In this document: positions 23,102 through 32,251 of the stretch, in pieces
Position numbering within the stretch: position 1 is the stretch's first letter
Layout: each line of letters opens with the position of its first letter
Assembly: GCA_900316745.1 (NCBI GenBank)
Contig: ONEB01000015.1
Location: 1 to 45,335 of the forward strand
Length of the DNA stretch: 45,335 bases
Direction of reading: 5' to 3'
From: an uncultured Eubacteriales bacterium
GTDB taxonomy: Bacteria; Bacillota; Clostridia; Oscillospirales; Oscillospiraceae
Program-made: the position numbers and the translations under genes
Notes under the pieces: model-generated
The model's input: the letters and a program-made list of their open reading frames with translations, nothing else
Told to the model about the DNA's origin: nothing
Database searches by the model: none

Positions 23102-25330
23102 GTCGTAATCCGCTTTTGCCTCCGCGCTGCCGACACGGGCGACGCGGTAGACGCCGTGGATGGCGGAAAGGCGGTTGATGATCAGGCGCAGCTCGCTCAG
23201 AGAGTGCACCTCCACGGTGATCGTGGCGGTGGAGCGGTTGTTCTCGACGTCGCGCGCCGTGAGCGTGCGCACCTTGGCGTTCAGGGAATTGAGCACCGTC
23301 GCCACATCCATGACGAGGGCGGAGCGCTGCGTGCTCACGAGCACCAGCGTGGTGGTGTATTCATCCGTGATGCGGTCGGCCCAGCCGACGGCGATCCAGC
23401 GTCCCTTGTTCTCGGCGGGGGAATTGCGGTAGTTCTCGCAGTCCTTGCGGTGGATGCTGACGCCCGCGCCGCGCGTGATGAAGCCGATGATGTCGTCGCC
23501 CGGCACCGGCGTGCAGCAGCGGGAGAATTTGATGAGGCAGTTGTCCAGCCCCTCGACCAGCACGCCGTGCACGGCGTGGCGCTGGCGCTTGTTGCGGCGC
23601 TCCGCCTGCTCGGTGATCTTGTCGTAGGCGGTCTTCTGCCCGTCTGACTGATGGCGCTGGAGCTCATCCTTGATGCGGTTGACGGTGCGTGTCGCGGTGA
23701 CGCCGCCGTAGCCGATGGCGGCATAGAGATCGTCGATGTGCTGGAACGCGAGGCGCTTTAAGATGAGCGGGAGAATGTCGTCCGCCATGATGTCCGACGG
23801 GGCGATGTTGTTCGCGCGCAGCTCGCGCTCGAACATCTCGCGGCCGTTCATGACGTTTTCCTCGCGGCGCTCTTTTTTCAGCCACTGCTTGATCTTCGTT
23901 CTCGCCGAGCCGCTCTTTGCCAGCGCCAGCCAGTCGCGGCTGGGTCCGGGGGCGTTCTTGCTCGTGCGGATATCCACGATATCGCCGTTTTGCAGGACGT
24001 GGTCGAAGTTCACGATGCGGCCGTTGACCTTCGCGCCGACCATGGAGTTGCCGATGGCAGAGTGGATGCTGTAAGCAAAGTCGATGGGCGTCGCCCCGGC
24101 GGGCAGGTTGATCACGTCGCCCTTCGGGGAGAACACGAACACCTCGTCGGCAAACATGTCGATTTTCAGGTTCGACAAAAAGTCCGAGGCGTCGGACTCC
24201 TGCTGCGTTTCGAGCAGGCGGCGCACCCAGGCGAACTTCTCCTCGTCGCCGGGCTTGACGCCGTTGGTGCCGGATTTATACTTCCAGTGCGCCGCGACGC
24301 CGTATTCCGCCGTGACGTGCATCTCCCAGGTGCGGATCTGCACCTCGAACGGGATGCCCTCGGAGCCGATGACCGTGGTGTGCACGCTGCGGTAGTTGTT
24401 CGGCTTCGGCGTGGAGATATAGTCCTTGATGCGCCCGGGCATGGGCTTGAACATATCATGCACGATGCCGAGCACGGCGTAGCAGTCGGAGATGTCGTCC
24501 ACGATGACGCGGAACGCGCACAGGTCGAAGATGCCGTTGATGTCGAGCTTCTGCGCATACATCTTGCGGTAAATGCTGTAAACATGCTTGATGCGCGAGG
24601 AGATCGTGCACTGAATGCCCTCGGCGTCGAGGCGGCTCTGGAGCTTGCCCTTGATATCCGCCATGAACGTTTCGAGCGTGTCCATGCGCTCGTTGAGATA
24701 GTTCGTGATCGCCTTGTAGCCGGAGGGATCGAGATACTGCAGCGACAGGTCCTCGAGCTCCCACTTCATCTTCTGCATGCCGAGGCGGTGGGCAATGGGG
24801 GCATAGACCTCCATCGTCTCGAGGGACTTGATGCGCTGCTTGACCTCGCTCTGGTAGGCCATCGTGCGCATGTTGTGCAGACGGTCCGCCATCTTGATGA
24901 GGATGACGCGGATATCCTTTGCCATAGCGAGCAGCATCTTGCGCAGGTTTTCCACCTGCTGCTCCTCGACGCTGGTATACTGCACGCGCGTCAGCTTCGT
25001 GACGCCCTCGACGATGTCCGCGACGGCGGTGCCGAAGTTGCGGGCAATGTCCTCGTGCGTGAGGCTCGTGTCCTCGATGCAGTCGTGCAGGAGCGCGGCG
25101 ATGATGGCGTCCTCGTCAAGGCCCATCTCCGCCGTGATGATCGCCGCGGCAATGCAGTGGGAGACATAGGGCGTGCCGTCCTTGCGCTTCTGCCCCGCGT
25201 GGGAGCGGTCGGCCAGCTCAAAGGCCGCGCGCACGCGCCCCAGCTCCACCGGGAGATTGGCGGCGGTGATGGTCTTTTCCAGCTGGGCGTAGTGCTCCTC
25301 CAGATCATATTGTTTTTTCTGTTCTTCCAT
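23081..25330 (-). CDS. rel: Bifunctional (p)ppGpp synthetase/hydrolase (Rel)
   Basis: This 749-residue protein makes and degrades the stringent-response alarmone (p)ppGpp. The N-terminal HD domain is intact (His58 and HDCIED at 82-87), so hydrolase activity is expected. The synthetase domain includes YRSVHTTVIG and FEVQIRTWEMHVTAEYGVAAHW. A TGS domain (DVINLPAGATPIDFAYSIH), a Zn-finger/helical region with SRCCTPVPGDDIIG and a C-terminal ACT domain follow. The ATG at 25330 has AGAGGAAAC upstream and is preferred to a GTG six codons earlier. It begins 21 bases after recJ, so the two are probably one operon. Its stop codon lies inside a stem-loop. Confidence 0.95.
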   Translation of the reverse strand: MEEQKKQYDLEEHYAQLEKTITAANLPVELGRVRAAFELADRSHAGQKRKDGTPYVSHCIAAAIITAEMGLDEDAIIAALLHDCIEDTSLTHEDIARNFGTAVADIVEGVTKLTRVQYTSVEEQQVENLRKMLLAMAKDIRVILIKMADRLHNMRTMAYQSEVKQRIKSLETMEVYAPIAHRLGMQKMKWELEDLSLQYLDPSGYKAITNYLNERMDTLETFMADIKGKLQSRLDAEGIQCTISSRIKHVYSIYRKMYAQKLDINGIFDLCAFRVIVDDISDCYAVLGIVHDMFKPMPGRIKDYISTPKPNNYRSVHTTVIGSEGIPFEVQIRTWEMHVTAEYGVAAHWKYKSGTNGVKPGDEEKFAWVRRLLETQQESDASDFLSNLKIDMFADEVFVFSPKGDVINLPAGATPIDFAYSIHSAIGNSMVGAKVNGRIVNFDHVLQNGDIVDIRTSKNAPGPSRDWLALAKSGSARTKIKQWLKKERREENVMNGREMFERELRANNIAPSDIMADDILPLILKRLAFQHIDDLYAAIGYGGVTATRTVNRIKDELQRHQSDGQKTAYDKITEQAERRNKRQRHAVHGVLVEGLDNCLIKFSRCCTPVPGDDIIGFITRGAGVSIHRKDCENYRNSPAENKGRWIAVGWADRITDEYTTTLVLVSTQRSALVMDVATVLNSLNAKVRTLTARDVENNRSTATITVEVHSLSELRLIINRLSAIHGVYRVARVGSAEAKADYDKNQLAQ

Positions 25331-25351
25331 ATCGGTTTCCTCTAACACAGG

Positions 25352-27376
25352 TCAGTCCATGCCGCGCTCGCGGCGCTCGCGGTGCAGGCGCACGAGCAGC
25401 ACGGATTTTGAGAGATCCGTTTTGGCGCAGCCGTCCACGGGCGAGGCCGTGAGCGTCTCGCCGTCGAAGGCATAGCGCACGAGCTGCAGCTCCTCCAGCA
25501 CGCGCAAGCAGATGCACGCCGTGGCGGGGTGCAGCGTCGGCGGAAGCGCGCGCGCAAGCTGGGAGAGCGTCACGGAAATGCCGCCGCGCAGGGACTTGTA
25601 AATCTTCACGAAATCCTGCCGCGCCGGGCAGAGGTCCACCGTGTCCCAGGCGGCGGTCGTCTCCCGGTTCAGGATGGCGGCGCAGAGACGGGGCGTATCG
25701 CTGCGGCGAAGATCCGAAATGAGCAGCTGCACGGAGCTGCGGCCGCGGAAGGAATTGATCTGCGGGCAGAACGCCGCGTCCACCCACTCGCCGGGACGCA
25801 CCGGGAGCGCGTCCAGCGTGCAGGAGAAGAACACGCAGTCGAACATGTGCCCCGCCTTTTGCAGCGTGAGGCGCAGATGCTTGCCGCCGCCGATGGGCGT
25901 GACGCTCTGCAGCCGCGCCGCCGTCATGGCCAGCAGCGGCCGGGGATTCGCCGTGCCGCAGGGCTCCAGAAGCTGCAGCGCCGCGACATTCTCCATCGAC
26001 AGGAGGCTCGGATCGCTGATGCGCAGGTCGCAGTCGAGCGCGGGCAGCTCCGTGGCGGGGTTTTCGCGGTAGTATTCGGCAAAGGCGCGCCGGAACGCCG
26101 CGATGTTCTCGCGCCGGATCGTGAGTCCCGCGGCGAGCGCGTGTCCGCCGAAGCCCTCCAGAAACTCCGAGCAGGCGGCGAGCGCCTGATAGAGGTTGAA
26201 GCCCCCGAAGCTGCGGCACGAGCCCTTGCCCCGGTCGCCGTCGAAGCGGATCATGACCGTGGGCAGGTGAAACGCCTCCGACAAACGCGAGGCCGCGATG
26301 CCGATGACACCCTGGTGCCACTTGTCGCTTTCGAGCACGAGCGGCTGCGTCAGATCGAACACCTCCGCGCGCTCAGACGCCTCGTCCCAGATCTGCTGCT
26401 CGAGCGCCTGCCGGCGGCGGTTTAAGTCGCAGAGGGCGCGCGCGTAATACGCCGCCTCCGCGGTATCCTCTGTCAGAAGCAGCTTTGCCGCGATCTTGGT
26501 CTCGCCGAGCCGGCCGGCGGCATTGATGCGCGGCGCGAGCGTAAAGCCGATCGTCGTCGCCGTGACGGGGCGGCCCGAAGCGCCGCTTTCCTCCAGCAGC
26601 GCCTGGATGCCGGGGCGCGGGCAGGTGTTGATGCGGCGCAGTCCCTCCGAGACGAGAAAGCGGTTTTCGCCCGCGAGCGGCATCACGTCCGCCACCGTGC
26701 CGATGGCAACGAGGTCCCCGTAGCGCCGGAGCATCTCGGCGCAGCCGCCCTCGAGCGCGCACAGGAGCTTGAACGCCACGCCCACGCCCGCAAGCCCGGG
26801 GTTCGGGTAGGTGCACTCCGGCTGCTTCGGGTCGACGACCGCGACCGCCTCCGGCACGAGATGACCGCCGCACTCATGGTGGTCGGTGATGATGACGTCC
26901 ATGCCGAGGGTGTTGGCAAGGCGCGTCTCCTCGATGGCGGTGATGCCGCAGTCCACCGAAACGATGAGCGTGACGCCGAGGCGGTGGAGATGGCGCACTG
27001 CGTCGGGATTCAGGCCATAGCCCTCCGAAATGCGGTCGGGGATGTAGGCGCGCACCTGCAGGCCCCGGCTGCGCAGATAGTCTGTCAAAACGCAGGTGGA
27101 CGTGATGCCGTCCACGTCATAGTCCCCGAAGACGGCGACTTCCTCGCCCGTCTCAATGGCGCGGCGCAGCCGCTCCACGGCCCTGTCCATGCCGCGCAGC
27201 TGCATGGGGTCGTGCAGCTGTGTCGCGTCGCCGTACAGAAACGCCTTCGCCTGCTCGGCAGTGTCGATGCCGCGCACATGCAGCATCGCCGCGAGCAGCG
27301 GCGCATACCCCGCCGCGGTGAGCGTCTCGGGGATCTCCGGCTGCGTATATGGTATTTTCCAATCCTGAACTCTCAT
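25352..27376 (-). CDS. recJ: Single-stranded-DNA-specific exonuclease RecJ
   Basis: This 674-residue enzyme degrades single-stranded DNA 5' to 3' in recombination and mismatch or base-excision repair. Phosphoesterase motifs are clear: FGDYDVDGITST with DYDVDG at 85-90, VDCGI at 141-145 and TDHHECGG with DHH at 165-167. A DHHA1 region (GFGGHALAAGLTI) and an OB-like C-terminal part follow. The tail is about 100 residues longer than the minimal RecJ core, as in other Firmicutes. The SD is weak (ACGGAA next to the ATG). The promoter is shared in a divergent region with the zinc-ribbon gene. Confidence 0.95.
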   Translation of the reverse strand: MRVQDWKIPYTQPEIPETLTAAGYAPLLAAMLHVRGIDTAEQAKAFLYGDATQLHDPMQLRGMDRAVERLRRAIETGEEVAVFGDYDVDGITSTCVLTDYLRSRGLQVRAYIPDRISEGYGLNPDAVRHLHRLGVTLIVSVDCGITAIEETRLANTLGMDVIITDHHECGGHLVPEAVAVVDPKQPECTYPNPGLAGVGVAFKLLCALEGGCAEMLRRYGDLVAIGTVADVMPLAGENRFLVSEGLRRINTCPRPGIQALLEESGASGRPVTATTIGFTLAPRINAAGRLGETKIAAKLLLTEDTAEAAYYARALCDLNRRRQALEQQIWDEASERAEVFDLTQPLVLESDKWHQGVIGIAASRLSEAFHLPTVMIRFDGDRGKGSCRSFGGFNLYQALAACSEFLEGFGGHALAAGLTIRRENIAAFRRAFAEYYRENPATELPALDCDLRISDPSLLSMENVAALQLLEPCGTANPRPLLAMTAARLQSVTPIGGGKHLRLTLQKAGHMFDCVFFSCTLDALPVRPGEWVDAAFCPQINSFRGRSSVQLLISDLRRSDTPRLCAAILNRETTAAWDTVDLCPARQDFVKIYKSLRGGISVTLSQLARALPPTLHPATACICLRVLEELQLVRYAFDGETLTASPVDGCAKTDLSKSVLLVRLHRERRERGMD

Positions 27377-27423
27377 TTCCGTTACTCAAACTCGATTCCA
27401 TGCTATTTTCTTTATATCATATT

Positions 27424-27452
27424 ATATTATCAAAATCCCGGCGAGTGCGCAA
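27424..27452 (-). promoter_or_regulatory. Probable promoter of recJ-rel
   Basis: On the minus strand TTGCGC (27452-27447) is followed after 17 bp by TAATAT (27429-27424), in an AT-rich stretch. The start codon is 48 bases further. Confidence 0.5.
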
Positions 27453-27480
27453 CTGGTAATTTCCGCGCTTCTTTCTCCCG

Positions 27481-27509
27481 TTGCAAATTGCACAGCCCTC
27501 CGATATAAT
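27481..27509 (+). promoter_or_regulatory. Promoter of the zinc-ribbon/ABC operon
   Basis: TTGCAA at 27481-27486 is followed after 17 bp by a consensus TATAAT at 27504-27509. The GTG start is at 27560. Confidence 0.75.
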
Positions 27510-27559
27510 ATCTATCGGAAGAAAAACGGCTTGCGTTCCGGCTTTGGGAGGGATCGGCT

Positions 27560-29140
27560 GTGATTTGTAAATACTGCGGAGCGGACAATCCGCTCGACGC
27601 GCGCGTCTGCGGCGCATGCGGCAGGGCGATTGATCCGCCCGCGCCGTTTTCGGATTCCGATCCGGTGCCGGGCGCGGGCAAACCGAGACGCCCCGGGCGC
27701 GGCGGCAGGATCGTTCTGATCGTGCTCGCGGTGCTGGCGCTGGCGGCGGGCGTTGTGTTCCGGCGCACGGTCGCGGAGACCTTCATCCGCGCGTTTTCCT
27801 CGCCGGAGGCGTACTATCACCACGTCGAGCGCCGGGCGATCGACGACTTCGCCGGACGCGCCGGAGACGCCTACGCCGCCGTGTTCGGCGCCGACGGCAG
27901 GGGCAAAAGCCGCGCGCTGCGCACCGAGATCTCGCCCGTCCTGGAGGACATGGACTGGCTCAAAACGCTGACGCTCACAAGCAAAACGCACACAGACGGC
28001 GGGGCGCTGCGCTCCGACGCCGCGCTCACCGTAAACGGCAAAGACATTCTCTCGGCCTCGCTGTACAACGACGCCGAGATCACGGCGCTCAACGTGCCGG
28101 TGCTGAGCAAGGACGATCTGAAGCTGGAATCAGACTTCGCAGCCGCGCTCGGCGCGCTGCGAGCGGCAGGTCTCTCGCGCGCGGAGGTCGAGACGCTCAT
28201 CCGAACGCTGCTCACCGACGCCTCGGAGCAGATCCATGACGTCGCGCGCAGCCGCGCTTCGCTCACAGCCGGAGAGATCTCCCAGCGCTGCACGCTCCTG
28301 ACCGTGACGATGGATAAAAAAGACGCCGAGGCGATCCGCGCCTCTCTCGCGGACACGCTCCGGCACAGCAGCGCCGCGAAAGAGCTCCTTGCCGTTCTCT
28401 CCGAGGCGTCGGGCAAAGAGCAGGACGCGCTGGTCGAAGCGCTCACCGGCGCGGTCCTGAACAGTGTCACGGACGGCGACATCGCCGAAATGCGCCTCTA
28501 TGTCGGCGCTGACGGCAGCGTGCGCGGCCGCGATCTCGCGCTGCCGGACGAAAGCGGGCTGCACTTCGCCCTCCCGAGCGCGCTTCTGAAAGGCGCGGCG
28601 GGGCTGGAATGCAGCGTGCAGACGCCGGATGGCGAGGTCTATGCCCTCGCGGGCACGCTCCGCGCCGGGGACGGCACGATCCGGGCAACCGGGAAGCTGG
28701 ACGGCAGGGAGCAGCGCCTCCTGACGCTCGATTACAGCGATCTGACGCTGAAAAAGGACGCGCGCGCCGCGTCGTTCACGCTCACGTGCGAGCGCGGCCT
28801 TGCCGGGCGCATGGGCAGTCCCTTTGCCGCGCGGCTGGCGGAAACCCTGTCCGCCGAGGGCAGCTTCAGCCAGCGCGGCGATACGCTCCGATGCGAATAT
28901 GATCTCGCGCTCGACGGCGAGCGCCTTGCGGCGGTGCGCACCGAGCAGACGCCCCTCGACGACGCCGACATCCAGCCCCCGACGGATGCGCTGCCGCGAT
29001 TGGCGTGGCTGCGCACGGTCCGCGTCCTGCCTGCGATCGGCGAGCTGACAAAGGCGCTCAAGGACGCGGGCATGCCCGCGGACATCCTGCGGACGCTGCT
29101 CTCTAAGCTGGCGGAGCAGGTGTTCGGCTCTGCGGCGTGA
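27560..29140 (+). CDS. Zinc-ribbon membrane-anchored protein of unknown function
   Basis: This 526-residue protein starts at GTG with GGGAGG eight bases upstream. Residues 3-20 form a zinc ribbon (Cys3, Cys6, Cys17, Cys20). A proline- and arginine-rich linker and one membrane helix (about 50-66) follow. The remaining 450 residues should be outside the cell and look like repeated beta-rich modules, with many short strands such as LTLTSKTHTDGGALRSDAALT, here quoted only in part. I do not recognise the external domain. It is the first gene of a four-gene operon with an ABC exporter; its stop is followed by the ATPase SD within a few bases. A role as a sensor or accessory of that exporter is inferred from position only. 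Confidence 0.75.
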   Translation: MICKYCGADNPLDARVCGACGRAIDPPAPFSDSDPVPGAGKPRRPGRGGRIVLIVLAVLALAAGVVFRRTVAETFIRAFSSPEAYYHHVERRAIDDFAGRAGDAYAAVFGADGRGKSRALRTEISPVLEDMDWLKTLTLTSKTHTDGGALRSDAALTVNGKDILSASLYNDAEITALNVPVLSKDDLKLESDFAAALGALRAAGLSRAEVETLIRTLLTDASEQIHDVARSRASLTAGEISQRCTLLTVTMDKKDAEAIRASLADTLRHSSAAKELLAVLSEASGKEQDALVEALTGAVLNSVTDGDIAEMRLYVGADGSVRGRDLALPDESGLHFALPSALLKGAAGLECSVQTPDGEVYALAGTLRAGDGTIRATGKLDGREQRLLTLDYSDLTLKKDARAASFTLTCERGLAGRMGSPFAARLAETLSAEGSFSQRGDTLRCEYDLALDGERLAAVRTEQTPLDDADIQPPTDALPRLAWLRTVRVLPAIGELTKALKDAGMPADILRTLLSKLAEQVFGSAA

Positions 29141-29151
29141 AAGGAGAACGC

Positions 29152-29829
29152 ATGGCGACCATCACAGTACAAAACATCCAAAAGGGCTACCGAAACAAGC
29201 CCGTTCTGCGCGGCGTCTCGTTCACGGCGCAAAACGGCGACTGCGTCGGCGTGCTCGGCGGCAACGGCACGGGCAAATCCACGCTGCTGCGCACGCTCGC
29301 GGGCGTGCTGCGCGCGGACGGCGGGCAGTTTCTGTGGAATGAATTCGATCTGCTGCGCGACGAAAAGCGGCGCGAGGCGTTCGTGGGCTATGTGCCGCAG
29401 GGCACGCCGCTGATGCAGGAGCTCTCGGCGCGCGACAACCTCCGCCTGTGGTATGACGGCAGGGCGCTCGAGCAGTCGCTCGACAGCGGCGTTCTGCGCA
29501 TGCTGGGCATCGATCGCTTCCTCAAAACTCCGGTCTATAAGATGTCCGGCGGCATGAAAAAGCGGCTGTCCATCGGCTGCGCCGTGGCGCACGACCCGCG
29601 CATATTGCTCCTGGACGAGCCCTCGACGGCGCTCGACCTCGTGTGTAAGGAGCAGATTCTGCAGTATCTCGCGGCGTTCCGGCGGCGCGGCGGCGTCGTG
29701 ATCCTCTCGACGCACGATGTGCAGGAGATCGGCGTGTGCTCATCCCGATACATGCTGCGCGGCGGCGTGGCGGAGCCCTACGCCTACGACGGCGACGTGC
29801 GCAGGCTGGTGGAGGATCTGCAGTCGTGA
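29152..29829 (+). CDS. ABC transporter ATP-binding protein
   Basis: This 225-residue ATPase shows Walker A GGNGTGKST (36-44), the signature MSGGMKKR (131-138), Walker B ILLLDEPST (151-159) and the H-loop STHD. It is short and lacks an extended C-terminus, as in ATPases of ABC-2 type exporters. AAAGGAGAACGC precedes the ATG at 29152. Its TGA overlaps the GTG start of the first permease, showing translational coupling. It should power the two membrane proteins encoded next. Confidence 0.93.
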   Translation: MATITVQNIQKGYRNKPVLRGVSFTAQNGDCVGVLGGNGTGKSTLLRTLAGVLRADGGQFLWNEFDLLRDEKRREAFVGYVPQGTPLMQELSARDNLRLWYDGRALEQSLDSGVLRMLGIDRFLKTPVYKMSGGMKKRLSIGCAVAHDPRILLLDEPSTALDLVCKEQILQYLAAFRRRGGVVILSTHDVQEIGVCSSRYMLRGGVAEPYAYDGDVRRLVEDLQS

Positions 29830-31073
29830 AGCCGCGGTTCTGGTCTTATTTTGCGCTGCAGCTCAGGCGCATGCTGCGCCAGCTGCCGGCGACGCTGCTC
29901 GTGACGGTGCTGCTGCTCATGAGCGCGGGGCTTCTCGCAAACGCCATGCTGGAGAAAAACCGCGCCGACGCGCCGGTGCAGCCGCTCAAGCTCGGCATGA
30001 TCGGAGACTTTGACAACGAATATCTCCGCTTCGGGTTGTTCGCGATCCAGCATCTCGACCCGTCGCGCTATTCCGCGGACATTCTCGTGTTCGACACCGA
30101 GGACGAGGCGCGCTCAGAGCTGCTGCTCGGGCGGATCAACGCCTATTTTCGCATCCCGGACACGTTCGTGGAGAGCATCCAGCGCGGCGAGATCGAGCCC
30201 ATCCGCTATGTGGCGACGAGCGGCTCGGTGAGTCTCGGCTCGGCGCTCACGGATGAGATCGTCGCCGCCGTCGGCGAGCTTCTCTCCGCGACGCAGGACG
30301 CCGTTTACGGCACGCAGCATCTCGTGGAGGACAGGCTCCCGAAGATGAAGTCCTGGCAGGCGGGCGACGCGCTGGGGCAGCTTTACATCGAACAGGTGCT
30401 CGACCGCGCCGCGATGTTTGAAACGGAGATCCTCGACGCTCCGGCGGGGATGGATCTTGCGCAGTCGATGCTCTGCGGCGTGCTGGTGCTGTTTCTGATG
30501 CTCTGGGGCATCACGGCAGGCGGCGTGTTCGCGCGGCGCGAGCCGGAGCTTGCCCAGCTGCTCCACGCCCGCGGCATGGGCGCGGCGCGGCAGACGGCGG
30601 CGGAGCTCGGCGCGTATCTGGCGCTGCTGCTTCTGACGCTCGTGCTGATCGCCGTACCGCTGCTGATCGGCATCAGAAAGCTCGATCTCGAAGCGCTGGG
30701 GCTGAGCCTGCGCAGCGCGGCATTCACGCGGCTTTCCCTGCGCATGATGGGCGCGGCGCTCATGGCGGGCGCGCTGCAGTTTTTGCTGTATGAGCTCTCG
30801 CAGGGCGTCATCCAGAGCGTGCTGCTGCAGTTTCTCACGGCGATGGCGCTGGGCTATGTCTCGGGTTGCCTCTATCCGATCCGCTTTTTCCCCGAGTGGA
30901 TGCAGCAGGCCGCCCAGTGGCTCCCGACAGGCTGCGCCGTGACCTTTCTCGGCGCAGGTCTGACGCGCCGCGCAGCGCCGGCGGCGGCGCTGGGACTTGC
31001 GCTCTACACGGCGCTCTTCGCCGCGGCGGCGATCTGGCTGCGGCGCAGACGGCTTGCACAGTCAGGAGGGTGA
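29826..31073 (+). CDS. ABC-2 type permease, first subunit
   Basis: This 415-residue membrane protein starts at a GTG that overlaps the ATPase stop (GTGA). GGAGG lies ten bases upstream. A first membrane helix at about 18-40 is followed by an extracytoplasmic domain of about 180 residues, and then five or six further helices from about residue 215. That pattern is typical of ABC-2 permeases of the YhgE/Pip or NatB kind, which export drugs, lipids or peptides. It pairs with the next gene, which has the same layout but little visible sequence similarity. The substrate is unknown. Confidence 0.85.
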   Translation: MKPRFWSYFALQLRRMLRQLPATLLVTVLLLMSAGLLANAMLEKNRADAPVQPLKLGMIGDFDNEYLRFGLFAIQHLDPSRYSADILVFDTEDEARSELLLGRINAYFRIPDTFVESIQRGEIEPIRYVATSGSVSLGSALTDEIVAAVGELLSATQDAVYGTQHLVEDRLPKMKSWQAGDALGQLYIEQVLDRAAMFETEILDAPAGMDLAQSMLCGVLVLFLMLWGITAGGVFARREPELAQLLHARGMGAARQTAAELGAYLALLLLTLVLIAVPLLIGIRKLDLEALGLSLRSAAFTRLSLRMMGAALMAGALQFLLYELSQGVIQSVLLQFLTAMALGYVSGCLYPIRFFPEWMQQAAQWLPTGCAVTFLGAGLTRRAAPAAALGLALYTALFAAAAIWLRRRRLAQSGG

Positions 31074-31077
31074 GACG

Positions 31078-32211
31078 ATGAAACGTGTTTTTATCTGGTT
31101 TGCCCTTCTCAACAAGCGCCTGTTCCGGCGCGTCAGCTTCTGGCTGATCCTCGCGGCGGTGCCGCTGCTCGTTCTGTCGCTGCGTCTGCTCTCGGAGCAG
31201 GAGAGCGGCGTCACGACGGTCGCGCTCTATGCCGAGGACGCGGAGGACCCGGCAGCCGGGGCGGCGCTCGACCGGCTCACGACGCAAAAGAGCGTGATGC
31301 GGTATATCCTCTGCGACAGCGAGCGGGCTGCAAAATCCCTCGTCGCGTCGGGCCGTGCCGACATGGCGTGGGTTTTCCCCGCCGATCTCTCGGCGCGCAT
31401 CGATCAGCGCGGCGGCGGCGAGAGCGCCCGGCTGGCGCGCATCTATACCTGCGAGGGCGGCGGCATTCTGCAGTCGCTGACGCGCGAAAAGCTCTTCGCG
31501 GCGGTCTACCCGGAGCTGGCCTACTCCGTCTACACGCACTATGTGCGCGACACGCTCCGTCCCCGCCCCGCGCTCTCGGACGCGGAGCTGGAGGACTACT
31601 ACCACAGCATCGAGCGGCGCGACCGGCTCATTGAGCTGAAGCATCTCGACAGCTCCGGCGGCGAGGACACCGGCTATCTTCTGATGCCGGCAAGGGGACT
31701 GCTGGCGCTACTCGTGATGATGGCGGCGCTCGCCTCGGCGCTGTACTACCTGCACGACGAGGCGCTCGACAGCTTCGTGTGGGTCTCGCGGCGGCGGCGC
31801 AGGCTGCTGCCATACCTCTGCCACCTGATCCCCGTGCTGGACACGGCGGCGGTCGCGGTCGTGACGCTGCTGATCTCCGGGCTCGGCGGCGCGTGGTACC
31901 GGGAGCTTGCGCTCATGGCGCTCTATGCGCTCGCCTGCGTCGGGTTTGCAGAGCTGATGCGCCGGCTCGCAGGGGACACGGCGCGCCTCGGCGTCGCGAT
32001 CCCGATTCTGACGCTCGCGATGCTCGCGCTCGCGCCGATCTTTTTCGATTTGAGAAAGTGGCGCGCGCTGCAGCTGCTCTTCCCGCCGTTTTACTATCTC
32101 AACGGCGTGCACAACCCGATGTATTTCGGCTTTCTCGCGGCATACACGCTCGCCGTGTTCGCGCTGAGCTGCGCCGTCGGCAGGGTGCGCGAGCACATTG
32201 CGCGCCAATAA
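31078..32211 (+). CDS. ABC-2 type permease, second subunit
   Basis: This 377-residue membrane protein begins four bases after the first permease, with AGGAGGG upstream of the ATG. It has one N-terminal helix (about 20-38), an external domain of some 160 residues and then six helices from about 205 to the end. The second helix group begins GYLLMPARGLLALLVMMAAL. With the ATPase and first permease it would make a heterodimeric exporter. The transcript ends at a strong terminator directly at the stop codon. Confidence 0.85.
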   Translation: MKRVFIWFALLNKRLFRRVSFWLILAAVPLLVLSLRLLSEQESGVTTVALYAEDAEDPAAGAALDRLTTQKSVMRYILCDSERAAKSLVASGRADMAWVFPADLSARIDQRGGGESARLARIYTCEGGGILQSLTREKLFAAVYPELAYSVYTHYVRDTLRPRPALSDAELEDYYHSIERRDRLIELKHLDSSGGEDTGYLLMPARGLLALLVMMAALASALYYLHDEALDSFVWVSRRRRRLLPYLCHLIPVLDTAAVAVVTLLISGLGGAWYRELALMALYALACVGFAELMRRLAGDTARLGVAIPILTLAMLALAPIFFDLRKWRALQLLFPPFYYLNGVHNPMYFGFLAAYTLAVFALSCAVGRVREHIARQ

Positions 32212-32240
32212 AAAAATCCTCCCGAACGGGAGGATTTTTT
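32211..32240. terminator. Bidirectional terminator, ABC operon / GPH symporter
   Basis: A 14-bp stem (32211-32224 with 32227-32240) is AAAAAATCCTCCCG paired with its complement. It starts within the ABC permease stop codon and gives T6 tracts on both strands. Confidence 0.9.
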
Positions 32241-32251
32241 GTGTCTGGCAG

